Source of the DNA: JANPEZ01 sp031423155
GTDB taxonomy: Bacteria; Actinomycetota; UBA4738; HRBIN12
Direction of reading: 5' to 3'
Length of the DNA: 64,000 nucleotides
Assembly (NCBI GenBank): GCA_031423155.1
Contig: JANPEZ010000033.1
Span: 1-64,000, forward strand
Shown: positions 6,496-13,738 of the stretch, piece after piece
How the letters are laid out: each line of letters begins with the position of its first letter
Numbering within the stretch: the first letter of the stretch is position 1
Notes under the pieces: generated by a model
Seen by the model: only the letters and a program-made list of their open reading frames with translations
The model's database searches: none
Told to the model about the DNA's origin: nothing
Program-made: the position numbers and the translations under genes

Positions 6496-8763
6496 GTGGA
6501 CAGGTTCGCACCGGTAGCGATCACGTTCTTCGTCGTCGCCGCGACCGGTTTCGTCCTTATCCGCGAGCGGGTCCGACGTCTTCGGCGCGAACGCGATGCT
6601 CTGGATGTCCCGGCCTTGGTCGGCGCGCGCCTGACGGCAGACCCGGGCAGCGCCCTTGACCTGCCCCGGCCGCTCGACGACGGCGGGTTCGACCTGTGGG
6701 AAGAGATCCGCGAACGCGTCGACATCTCCCGGATGCGCCCCAGGCTCGCCGAGGACGTCGAGATCCGTGTCTTCGAACTTCGGTGGGGCAAGGACTACGC
6801 GCTCGCAGCCAACCCGCGCGACCTGCTGCACCTGAACCTGGAGGTCTGGGAGGCCGAGTTGGCCCAACGGATGGACGGCACCCGTACGGTCGCGGATCTG
6901 ATCTTGGACCACCTGGAGTCCTCGGGCGACCTGGATGCGGAGGCGGTGACCGACCTCGTGCTGATCTTCGAATCGGCGGGGTTCCTCGACCCGGTGCCGG
7001 TCAACGTCGATGAGCAGGTGAGGGGCGCGATCGATGCCGAACGGGGAGGCCTACGCCGGCTGCGCCGGTTCGCCTCTACTTTCACGCTGGAATGGTCCGG
7101 CGCGGATCGGATGGTGAACGCCGTCTACCGCGCATGCCTGAAGCCCTTCTTCCACCCGGTCGTTGCCGTATGCATGGCGGTGGTCGCCTTCGCGGGATTC
7201 GGGTTCTTCATCGCCGTCGAACACAGCGGGAAGTACAGCCTCGGTGGTGAGGCGGCCCCGCTGGACTCGCTGCTGCTCATCTTCTTCGGCTGGCTGCTCA
7301 CCTTCTCGCACGAGTTGGGGCACGCGGCGGTCCTCGTGCACAACAGGCGCAAGATCAAGAACGCCGGGTTCATGCTGTACTTCGGATCGCCCGCGTTCTT
7401 CGTCGACGCGTCCGATGGGCTGATGATGGACGCGCCGCGTCGGATCATGCAGTCCTTCGCCGGTCCGTTCGCCGAGCTGGTTCTTGCCGGTCTCTGCGCG
7501 ATCGCCCTCTACTTCATGCCCGAAGGAGGGGCGGCCGAGCTGCTCTACCGATTCGCGCTGCTCAACTACTTCGTGATCTTCTTGAACCTGATCCCGCTGC
7601 TGGAACTGGATGGCTACTGGATCTTGTCCGACGTGATCCAGATGCCCGACCTTCGGCCACGCTCGCTCGAGTTCATCCAGCACGATCTCTGGCACAAGAT
7701 CCGCACCCGCGAGCGTGTCAGTCCGCAGGAGCTCGGCCTGGCCCTATACGGGTTGGTCGGGGTCGCTTTCACGGTGCTCTGCGTAATCACGGCTGCCTTC
7801 TTCTGGAGGCAGACGTTCGGAAACCTGTTCGTGAGCCTTTGGCGAGGGGGGCTCGGGTCGAAGATCCTGCTCGTCCTCCTCGTGCTCGCACTGGGCGGGC
7901 CCGTCGTGCGAGGCCTGGTGAATCTCGTCAAAGCGATCGGGCGCCGGTTCCGCGCGATCGGCCGCAAGATCCGTTTCAAGCTGGAGACCCGTTGGCGGGT
8001 GGAGGCCGCCGAACTGATCGATGCGCTGCCCGCCTTCGACGATCTTCCCACCGACGTGTTGAACGATCTCGCCGGACGCGTGGTCATCCGGACGATGCGC
8101 GCCGGCCAGCCGGTGGTTCGCCAGGGCGATCGTTCCGTGTCCTTCTTCGTGATCCGCAGCGGGACCCTGGACGTTGAGACCGAGCATCCCGAGACCGGTG
8201 AGGTCACGTTGCTACGAACCCTCGGACGCGGGGACTCCTTCGGCGAGATCGGCTTGCTCGATAGTGCGCCTCGCCAGGCGACCGTCCGGGCCTCGACGGA
8301 TTCGGATGTGTTCGAGATCGACAAGGGAACGTTCGACCGGTTGCTCGCCGATCCGATCAACGCTCCGAAGTTCGGCCCGACGCTCCGAGCGCTCGCGGAG
8401 TTGCGGGAGCTTCCCGCTTTCGCGCAGCTGGGGACGGACCGGCTAGCCGAGATCGTCGAGCACGGCGGCTGGGTCTCGTTCGCACCGGGCGTCGATCTCA
8501 TGGAGCAGGGCGCTGCGGGGGACGCCTTCTATGCGATCGCTTCCGGTCAAGCCGAAGTGATGGTCGACGGCGAGCGCGTGGACACGATGGGTCCAGGCGG
8601 TCATGCCGGGGAACTGGCGCTGCTTCACAACGCTCCGAGGACGGCAACGGTCCGCGCGATGACTCCGCTTCGCGCTTTCCGTCTCGACAAGGAGGGATTC
8701 GACGCAGTAGTAGCCGATGCGTTCAGACGAGGATCGCTTCGCTCGACTGCGCGCAGGGCCTGA
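6496..8763 (+). CDS. Membrane M50-type zinc metalloprotease fused to two cyclic-nucleotide-binding domains
   Basis: 755 residues. Order: one N-terminal membrane helix; a PqqD-like soluble segment (about 85-175: DLLHLNLEVWEAELAQRMDG); a multi-pass core with the zinc motif HELGHA in LLTFSHELGHAAVLVHN (about 275) and the second M50 motif NLIPLLELDGYWILSD (about 365); then two cNMP cassettes (about 510-625 and 635-750). Both cassettes keep the phosphate-binding pattern: FGEIGLLDSAPRQATVRA and AGELALLHNAPRTATVRA. I infer intramembrane or membrane-peptide cleavage gated by cAMP or cGMP. GTG start with GAAGGGGG upstream. A zinc-finger protein follows after 26 bases. Substrate unknown. Confidence 0.8.
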   Translation: MDRFAPVAITFFVVAATGFVLIRERVRRLRRERDALDVPALVGARLTADPGSALDLPRPLDDGGFDLWEEIRERVDISRMRPRLAEDVEIRVFELRWGKDYALAANPRDLLHLNLEVWEAELAQRMDGTRTVADLILDHLESSGDLDAEAVTDLVLIFESAGFLDPVPVNVDEQVRGAIDAERGGLRRLRRFASTFTLEWSGADRMVNAVYRACLKPFFHPVVAVCMAVVAFAGFGFFIAVEHSGKYSLGGEAAPLDSLLLIFFGWLLTFSHELGHAAVLVHNRRKIKNAGFMLYFGSPAFFVDASDGLMMDAPRRIMQSFAGPFAELVLAGLCAIALYFMPEGGAAELLYRFALLNYFVIFLNLIPLLELDGYWILSDVIQMPDLRPRSLEFIQHDLWHKIRTRERVSPQELGLALYGLVGVAFTVLCVITAAFFWRQTFGNLFVSLWRGGLGSKILLVLLVLALGGPVVRGLVNLVKAIGRRFRAIGRKIRFKLETRWRVEAAELIDALPAFDDLPTDVLNDLAGRVVIRTMRAGQPVVRQGDRSVSFFVIRSGTLDVETEHPETGEVTLLRTLGRGDSFGEIGLLDSAPRQATVRASTDSDVFEIDKGTFDRLLADPINAPKFGPTLRALAELRELPAFAQLGTDRLAEIVEHGGWVSFAPGVDLMEQGAAGDAFYAIASGQAEVMVDGERVDTMGPGGHAGELALLHNAPRTATVRAMTPLRAFRLDKEGFDAVVADAFRRGSLRSTARRA

Positions 8764-8789
8764 TAACCCGACCGAAGGAAGGAAAGACC

Positions 8790-9002
8790 ATGGATTGTTG
8801 GCACTGCCGCCGCACCGCCGTAGGGTCCTGCCGCTTCTGCGGCCGGGCTATCTGTGAGGACCACGTCCAGACGAAACCATTCGTGTTGGATCTGTTCCGT
8901 GGAAAGGACGCGACCAAAGCTCTCGTCGTCGAGGACGCGCTGTTCTGCGGCGCGTGCACTCCGCGTCCGTCGCCGGTGGAGCTGCCCGAACTCGACGTGT
9001 GA
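8790..9002 (+). CDS. Small treble-clef zinc-binding protein
   Basis: 70 residues. Starts MDCWHCRRTAVGSCRFCGRAICEDHV, with CxxC-x8-CxxC and later CEDH and FCGAC, a B-box/DUF2180-like pattern of Cys and His that would bind one or two zinc ions. No membrane segment. GAAGGAAGGAAAG stands just before the ATG. The short gap to the preceding metalloprotease suggests one transcript. Its stop codon lies inside the palindrome at 8997-9014. Exact function unknown; an adaptor to the protease is a guess. Confidence 0.7.
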   Translation: MDCWHCRRTAVGSCRFCGRAICEDHVQTKPFVLDLFRGKDATKALVVEDALFCGACTPRPSPVELPELDV

Positions 9003-9014
9003 CGTACGTCACAC
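8997..9014. promoter_or_regulatory. Perfect 18-bp palindrome, candidate Crp-family operator
   Basis: GTGTGACGTACGTCACAC is its own reverse complement and contains TGTGA-N6-TCACA, the textbook Crp recognition sequence, without a mismatch. It overlaps the stop codon of the zinc-finger gene and precedes the 44-residue gene at 9155 and the crp-like gene at 9384. That regulator's recognition helix (GSRENVAKTLKEF) keeps the Arg-Glu pair that reads GTGA in E. coli Crp. Confidence 0.65.
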
Positions 9015-9154
9015 CTAGGGAGCGGTCCGCATCACGCGACCCCAGTGACGAAGAACACGCCCCCGAAGGGACCCAGGTCCTATGACGCCGGCCGCCGTCG
9101 GCGCATGATGCACGAGTCAGGACCACAGGAGTCCAAAGAAGAAAGGACACGGAG

Positions 9155-9289
9155 ATGGCGGAGAAGAAGATCCAGCCGAAGGCCGCGGACACCAGCGCCT
9201 CCAAGACCGAGGACCGCGCCGCAGCTCGCGTTTCCAAGAAGAAGACCGCGAAGATGAGCCACAAGAAGACCGCCAAGGCTCACATCTAG
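9155..9289 (+). CDS. 44-residue Lys/Ala-rich basic protein
   Basis: Short open frame starting MAEKKIQPKAADTSASK and ending KKTAKMSHKKTAKAHI. Eleven of 44 residues are Lys, most of the rest Ala, Ser and Thr; the C-terminal part repeats a KKTAK motif like the tails of histone-H1-like bacterial proteins. AAAGGACACGGAG lies upstream and a clear terminator follows 18 bases after the stop, which together support a real gene. Nucleic-acid binding is inferred from composition only. No recognised family. Confidence 0.6.
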   Translation: MAEKKIQPKAADTSASKTEDRAAARVSKKKTAKMSHKKTAKAHI

Positions 9290-9307
9290 ACCTAGCAAGA
9301 CCTGGAG

Positions 9308-9338
9308 AGAGCCCGGCTTCGGCCGGGCTCTTTCTTTT
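9308..9338 (+). terminator. Intrinsic terminator
   Basis: Ten-base-pair GC-rich stem AGAGCCCGGC / GCCGGGCTCT with a TTCG loop, followed by TTTCTTTT. Ends the transcript of the 44-residue gene and isolates it from the crp-like gene. Confidence 0.9.
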
Positions 9339-9370
9339 GGAGGGGGGTCATCCCCGGGCCCGGTTCGGGC

Positions 9371-9376
9371 TAGGCT
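9371..9376 (+). promoter_or_regulatory. -10 box TAGGCT for leaderless crp-like gene
   Basis: TAGGCT is 7 bases before the ATG at 9384, directly after the upstream terminator; there is no room for a leader. Confidence 0.55.
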
Positions 9377-9383
9377 TCCCGCC

Positions 9384-10088
9384 ATGCCCGCAGACAGCGA
9401 CCTTCGCCGGGTCCAGACCCAGATGAGCCGCACCCCGCCATTCTCGGTGGCGCCCAAGGCTCTGGTGGCGGACCTGGTCTCCGGAGGTCGGGTCAGGACC
9501 TACCGCAAAGGCACGTACCTGTGCCATCAGGCCGAACCTGCCACCGAGGTCTTCTTCCTCCTGGAAGGCAGACTCGAGGTCGCCTCCCTATCCCCGAACG
9601 GCACCCGTATGTTCCACGCGACGGTCGACGAGCCCCAATTCGTTGGCGAGCTGGGCGCCTTCGGAGAGATGGACCGGACCGCGAGCATCCTTGCCCTGGC
9701 CGAGTCGCAGGTCTGGCTCGGTCCGGCCGAAAGGTTCGTCGCGGCGGTGGCTTCCGAACCCAAGGCCTCAAGGCTGTTGATGAGAGTGCTCGCCCGTCAG
9801 GTGCAGGCAGGGCAGTCCTTCGTGGACGATCTGTTGTTCCTCGATCTCAAGGGCCGCGTGGCCAAGAGACTCCTTCAGATGGTCACGCCGGATCTGAGCG
9901 ATCTGCCGGCCGACGGTTCGATCGCCCCTGAACTGACACAGGCGGATCTGGCGAGCCTCTGCGGGGGCAGCCGCGAGAACGTCGCCAAGACCCTCAAGGA
10001 GTTCGAGAGGCGGGGGTTCATCGAACGCGAGGGCCACCGATACGTTCTGCGCAAGGTCGAAGCCCTGGCGAAGATCGCCGACGTCTAG
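9384..10088 (+). CDS. Crp/Fnr family transcriptional regulator
   Basis: 234 residues. N-terminal cNMP-binding beta-roll (about 20-125) with a cassette GELGAFGEMDRTASI that keeps the Glu and Arg which hold cAMP in Crp. A dimerisation helix (about 130-165) leads to a winged helix-turn-helix (ELTQADLASLCGGSRENVAKTLKEFERRGFI). No Cys cluster of the Fnr type. Recognition-helix Arg-Glu-x-x-x-x-Lys fits a TGTGA half-site, and such a site is 370 bases upstream (8997-9014). I infer a cAMP-responsive regulator of the neighbouring block, possibly also of distant genes. Confidence 0.88.
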   Translation: MPADSDLRRVQTQMSRTPPFSVAPKALVADLVSGGRVRTYRKGTYLCHQAEPATEVFFLLEGRLEVASLSPNGTRMFHATVDEPQFVGELGAFGEMDRTASILALAESQVWLGPAERFVAAVASEPKASRLLMRVLARQVQAGQSFVDDLLFLDLKGRVAKRLLQMVTPDLSDLPADGSIAPELTQADLASLCGGSRENVAKTLKEFERRGFIEREGHRYVLRKVEALAKIADV

Positions 10089-10256
10089 ACGACGACCCAT
10101 GAACGGACCCCTTCCTTCGAAGTCGCGGCAGTCTATCTCCAGGAGCTCGCCGAGCGAAACCGGGGATGTTGCGGCGGTGTGCTGGTGGCGTGCGAGGTTG
10201 ATGTCGGATCGGCCGGAGCCGTTGCAACCGGCAGGCCGCGGAACGAGCATCCGTCC

Positions 10257-11750
10257 ATGCCCGATCTACCGCTGCCCCCCGCACCCTCCCTAGAGACTGA
10301 GGTGCCGCAGGATAGGGGTTCTTGGGCGGTCCTTGCCGCCGCGACCGCTTTCGGGATACTCGCCGATCAGGTCGCCGACGGACCGCCAGGGATCGGCTTC
10401 GCGCTCGTTGCGGTTGCGGCGGTGGCCGGGATCGCGTTGTTCGGCAAGCCTCGCGCTAGCGCTGCGCCTTTCTTCCTCTCGGGGTTGATCGTCATGGCCT
10501 TCGTCTCGATCCGCGCCAGTTCGATACTCCAGGCGGCCAACACGGCGGCCGCGGTGTGTCTGTTCGCGATCGGAGCGGGCTTCTCGCGTGGAGGATCTCC
10601 AAGGGTCGCAACCATCCGCAGCTACCTGGCGCGTGGAGTCGCTGTCGTCGGCGGTCTACCCGAGGGAGTCGCGAGCCTGAGTCGACCGCTCGGGCGCTGG
10701 AAGGCGGGCTCCAGGGTTCACTCCGTGCCCCTGACCGCCGCCGTGGTCCTTCCTGTCTTGGCACTATTCATGGTTCTGCTGGGAACCGCCGACCCGGTGT
10801 TCGGCCGCCTGCTGACCTACCCGCTCGGCGACCTGAACGCCTCCTCTATCTCGGCCCACCTCGTTGGGATCGGTGGGGGGGCTGTGGCGTTCAGCACCCT
10901 TCTGGCGCGCTCGCGGCGCGGGCTGGAACTCGGGTTCGTCGAGGCCGAGGTCCTGGCCCCGGTGGCGCTTCGCGAGGTCGGCTGGAGCGCGCTGCTGATC
11001 TGCGTGAACGTGCTATTCGCGGCCTTCCTGGCCGTTCAGTTCGCCTACTTCTTCGGCGGGCGAGACCGCGTGATGGCGCAGGAGGGCCTGACCTTCGCCG
11101 AGTACGCGAGGAAGGGCTTCTGGCAACTGCTGGCGGCGGCGATCCTGACGGGGGCGCTTATCGCGTACGCCTGGGTGGTCGGCGGCCGGGACGCCACCGG
11201 CGCGCGCCGAAGGGCGTTCACCTGCCTGGCGGGCGGGCTCATCGTGATGACGCTGGCTGTCCTGGTTTCAGCGTTCCAGCGGTTGACCCTCTACGAGAGC
11301 GCGTACGGGTACACGTGGCTCCGGCTCTTGGTGCACGAGGCGATCATCGTCGTCGGTGTGCTGCTCGTCTGCGGGCTCGTGGCCATCGCGTGGCGGCGGG
11401 TTTCCTGGCTCCCCGCCGCCGCGGTATCGGTAGGCGTGATCGCGCTGTTGGTCCTCAACGTGCTCAACCCCGACGCCTCGATCGCCCGGCGCAACATCGA
11501 AAGGTACGTTGCGACCGGCGAACTGGACCAGGGCGTGATCCAGGCTCTCTCACCTGATGCCGTACCGACGTTGGTTGAACTGCTCCCATCCCTGAGGGGG
11601 TGTGCGAAGGCCGGGGTCGCCTTCCGGCTCAAGTCCGAGGCGGACATGACGTCGTCATCGACGGGGGCCTCATGGAACCTGGGGCGGATCCGAGCGGCGG
11701 CCGCCTTGGAGAGCGTGGATCTTGCCGAGCTGCATACGGGTTGCGGCTAG
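10257..11750 (+). CDS. Polytopic membrane protein, DUF4173/DUF4153-like
   Basis: 497 residues from ATG 10257 (MPDLPLPPAPSLE). About 11-12 hydrophobic segments. The family marks are LTFAEYARKGFWQLL (about 275) and LYESAYGYTWLRLLV (about 340), typical of DUF4173. C-terminal soluble end (about 420-497) has a two-Cys pattern and DPNA-type repeats are absent. An in-frame GTG at 10179 would add 26 residues without a recognisable ribosome binding site. Function unknown. Its TAG stop shares the bases CTAG with the convergent trmD stop. Confidence 0.75.
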   Translation: MPDLPLPPAPSLETEVPQDRGSWAVLAAATAFGILADQVADGPPGIGFALVAVAAVAGIALFGKPRASAAPFFLSGLIVMAFVSIRASSILQAANTAAAVCLFAIGAGFSRGGSPRVATIRSYLARGVAVVGGLPEGVASLSRPLGRWKAGSRVHSVPLTAAVVLPVLALFMVLLGTADPVFGRLLTYPLGDLNASSISAHLVGIGGGAVAFSTLLARSRRGLELGFVEAEVLAPVALREVGWSALLICVNVLFAAFLAVQFAYFFGGRDRVMAQEGLTFAEYARKGFWQLLAAAILTGALIAYAWVVGGRDATGARRRAFTCLAGGLIVMTLAVLVSAFQRLTLYESAYGYTWLRLLVHEAIIVVGVLLVCGLVAIAWRRVSWLPAAAVSVGVIALLVLNVLNPDASIARRNIERYVATGELDQGVIQALSPDAVPTLVELLPSLRGCAKAGVAFRLKSEADMTSSSTGASWNLGRIRAAAALESVDLAELHTGCG

Positions 11751-12418
11751 TCCTTCAGCATGTCGGGGCGGGCGCGACGGGTCTTGGCCTCGGCGGCCTC
11801 ACGGCGCCATCGCTCGATCGCGCCGTGATCGCCCGACAGCAGGACCTGAGGCACCTGCATGCCTCGGAAATCTCGGGGCCGCGTGTAGTGAGGATGGTCG
11901 AGCGAGCCGGTCTCGAATGAGTCCTGCTGATGCGATTCCTCGCGGCCGATGACCCCCGGTATCAATCGGGCGGCTGCTTCCAGAAGCACGAGCGCCGGGA
12001 CCTCCCCCCCAGAGAGAACGTAGTCACCGATCGAGATCTCTTCCGCCGAAAGGCCTTCGACCACTCGCTCGTCCACGCCCTCGTAGCGACCACAAAGGAG
12101 CGTCAGGTGCGGTTCGAGGCTCAGCTCGTGGACGAGGTCACGATCGAGGCGTCGGCCGGCGGGCGAAAGCAGGATCACGCGGCCTCGGTCGGGGTCCAGC
12201 GACTCGACCGCGGAGAAGAAGGGTTCGGGCTTCATGACCATGCCCGGCCCCCCGCCGAAACTCGCGTCATCGACCTGGTGATGCTTGTCGGTGGTGAAGT
12301 CACGCAGATCGTGGACCTTGACGTCCAAGAGCCCGTCGGCTATCGCCTTGCCGAGCAGGCTCTCGCGGAGCGGGCTTTCGAGTATCGCCGGGAAGATCGT
12401 GAAGACGTCTACGCGCAT
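11747..12418 (-). CDS. trmD: tRNA (guanine-37-N1)-methyltransferase
   Basis: 223 residues, a SPOUT knot methyltransferase that makes m1G37 and prevents frameshifting. Motifs: MRVDVFTIFPAILESPL at the start, GPGMVMKPEPFF, LLCGRYEGVDERVVE, EISIGDYVLSGGE (AdoMet knot) and SLDHPHYTRPRDFRGM. The C-terminal helical domain is somewhat short. The gene stands last in ffh-rpsP-khpA-rimM-trmD but has its own TAGCCT box 7 bases before the ATG. Confidence 0.95.
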   Translation of the reverse strand: MRVDVFTIFPAILESPLRESLLGKAIADGLLDVKVHDLRDFTTDKHHQVDDASFGGGPGMVMKPEPFFSAVESLDPDRGRVILLSPAGRRLDRDLVHELSLEPHLTLLCGRYEGVDERVVEGLSAEEISIGDYVLSGGEVPALVLLEAAARLIPGVIGREESHQQDSFETGSLDHPHYTRPRDFRGMQVPQVLLSGDHGAIERWRREAAEAKTRRARPDMLKD

Positions 12419-12425
12419 GCGAGCG

Positions 12426-12431
12426 AGGCTA
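12426..12431 (-). promoter_or_regulatory. -10 box TAGCCT for leaderless trmD
   Basis: TAGCCT, 7-base gap to the trmD ATG at 12418. It lies in the short space after rimM, so trmD may have a second promoter besides the operon read-through. Confidence 0.5.
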
Positions 12432-12445
12432 GCACCGGCCGGAAC

Positions 12446-12967
12446 TCAGGGCCCAGCGTCCTCTTCGGGAGCCGTCAGTCCCGGGATCTCACGAACGACT
12501 ATCTGCCGGCCCGCAACATCTACGGAGACGATGACGTCCTTCAACACGGGGATAAGCGTCTCCTCGCCCCGGCTATCCTTCGCCACCCACAGGTCGTTCG
12601 CCGCGTTGGGGATCACCTCGGAGAGCACACCCAGCGCCCTGCCCGCATCGGTCGTAACTTCGCATCCTTCGAGCTGGTGCGGCCAGTACTGGCCGTCGGA
12701 AAGATCCGGCAGCATCGACAAGGGGACGACCAGAGTCTGGCCGCGCAGGGGTTCGGCGGAGGTGCGGTCGGAAGCTTCGGCGAAGGTCACGATCAGGCGA
12801 TCGCCATGATCGCGCAACGACCGGATCGTGAGCGAACGGCCGTCTTCCAGGAAGACGAAGGCACCTTCGGCGAATCGCTCGGGGTTGTCGGAGAAGACCT
12901 GGACGAAGACCTCGCCCTTGAGGCCGTGGACCTTGGTGATGCGGCCGACGACGGCGGTCGGCTCCAA
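12446..12967 (-). CDS. rimM: Ribosome maturation factor RimM
   Basis: 173 residues. N-terminal barrel (VVGRITKVHGLKGEVFVQVF, about 6-85) and C-terminal PRC-barrel (GQYWPHQLEGCEV, GVLSEVIPNAANDLWVAK). RimM assists assembly of the 30S head around S19. The TTG start follows the khpA stop by 5 bases with no clear ribosome binding site, so translation probably depends on coupling. Confidence 0.92.
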   Translation of the reverse strand: MEPTAVVGRITKVHGLKGEVFVQVFSDNPERFAEGAFVFLEDGRSLTIRSLRDHGDRLIVTFAEASDRTSAEPLRGQTLVVPLSMLPDLSDGQYWPHQLEGCEVTTDAGRALGVLSEVIPNAANDLWVAKDSRGEETLIPVLKDVIVSVDVAGRQIVVREIPGLTAPEEDAGP

Positions 12968-12972
12968 GATGG

Positions 12973-13203
12973 TCAGTCCGCTATGTCGACGTGGACCGCT
13001 ACGCCCTCACGGGTTGCGGCGGCGCGAACGACGGTGCGGATGGCGCGGGCGGTCCGACCGGAACGCCCGATCACCTTCCCCATGTCATCGGGCGCCACGC
13101 GCAGGGTCAGCAGCACTCCACGATCGTCCGTGGACTCGGTCACCTCGACAGCGTCGGGGTCATCGACCAGTTCACGTGCGAGGAACTCCAGAAGTTCCCT
13201 CAC
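12973..13203 (-). CDS. khpA: KH-domain RNA-binding protein KhpA
   Basis: 76 residues, a single type-II KH domain with the GxxG loop in MGKVIGRSGRTARAIRTVV. KhpA proteins bind RNA, often as a complex with KhpB/Jag, and influence cell division and ribosome assembly. Start GTG overlaps the rpsP stop as GTGA. Conserved position between rpsP and rimM. Confidence 0.93.
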   Translation of the reverse strand: MRELLEFLARELVDDPDAVEVTESTDDRGVLLTLRVAPDDMGKVIGRSGRTARAIRTVVRAAATREGVAVHVDIAD

Positions 13204-13727
13204 GCCTCGGTGGACTCCTCAGCCGCGGCCTCGGCGGGGACCTCGGCTTCCGGCTCGCTCGCGGCGACCGGCTCCTCGGCGACCACCGGTTCCTCGGCGA
13301 CGACGACGGGCTCTGCGACGACCGGCTCCTCGATGACTGCGGCGACCGGCTCCTCTGCGGGAGCGGCGGCTGCGGCGACCTCGGCGGCCTTGGCCTTCTT
13401 GGACTTCTTCTCGATCTCGGGCTTGGCGGCGGCGCGGTTGGCGCGGGTCTTGGCCGCGGCGCTCGGCCGCTCGGCAACGAACTTATCCCAGATGCCGGTC
13501 TTGCTCATCAGGTTCTGAACCTGCTCGGAGGGCTGTGCGCCGGTGCGCAGCCAGTGCAGCGCGCGCTCCTCGTCGATCTCTATCAAGGAAGGATCCTCCA
13601 TCGGGTGATACTTGCCTATGTTCTCGATGAAGCGGCCGTCGCGGGGGCTCCGCTGGTCGGCCACCACCACGCGGTAGTAGGGGCGCTTCTTCGCGCCCAT
13701 CCGTCGCAGCCTGATCCTCGTTGACAT
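13200..13727 (-). CDS. rpsP: 30S ribosomal protein S16 with long C-terminal extension
   Basis: 175 residues. The S16 core is residues 1-80 (STRIRLRRMGAKKRPYYRVVVAD, ENIGKYHPMEDP, ERALHWLRTGAQPSEQV). After about residue 95 comes a tail of Ala, Glu, Val and Pro with repeated EEPVVAE blocks. Actinobacterial S16 proteins commonly carry tails, but this one doubles the protein. GGGAGCAAGG precedes the ATG. Downstream of ffh by 11 bases. Confidence 0.95.
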   Translation of the reverse strand: MSTRIRLRRMGAKKRPYYRVVVADQRSPRDGRFIENIGKYHPMEDPSLIEIDEERALHWLRTGAQPSEQVQNLMSKTGIWDKFVAERPSAAAKTRANRAAAKPEIEKKSKKAKAAEVAAAAAPAEEPVAAVIEEPVVAEPVVVAEEPVVAEEPVAASEPEAEVPAEAAAEESTEA

Positions 13728-13738
13728 CCTTGCTCCCT

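Noticed and set aside
9003..9154. Additional small ORF between the zinc-finger gene and the 44-residue gene
   Set aside because: Only short frames without ribosome binding site or sensible composition; the region is better read as regulatory.
11930..13336. 468-codon open frame on the plus strand
   Set aside because: Antisense of trmD, rimM and khpA.
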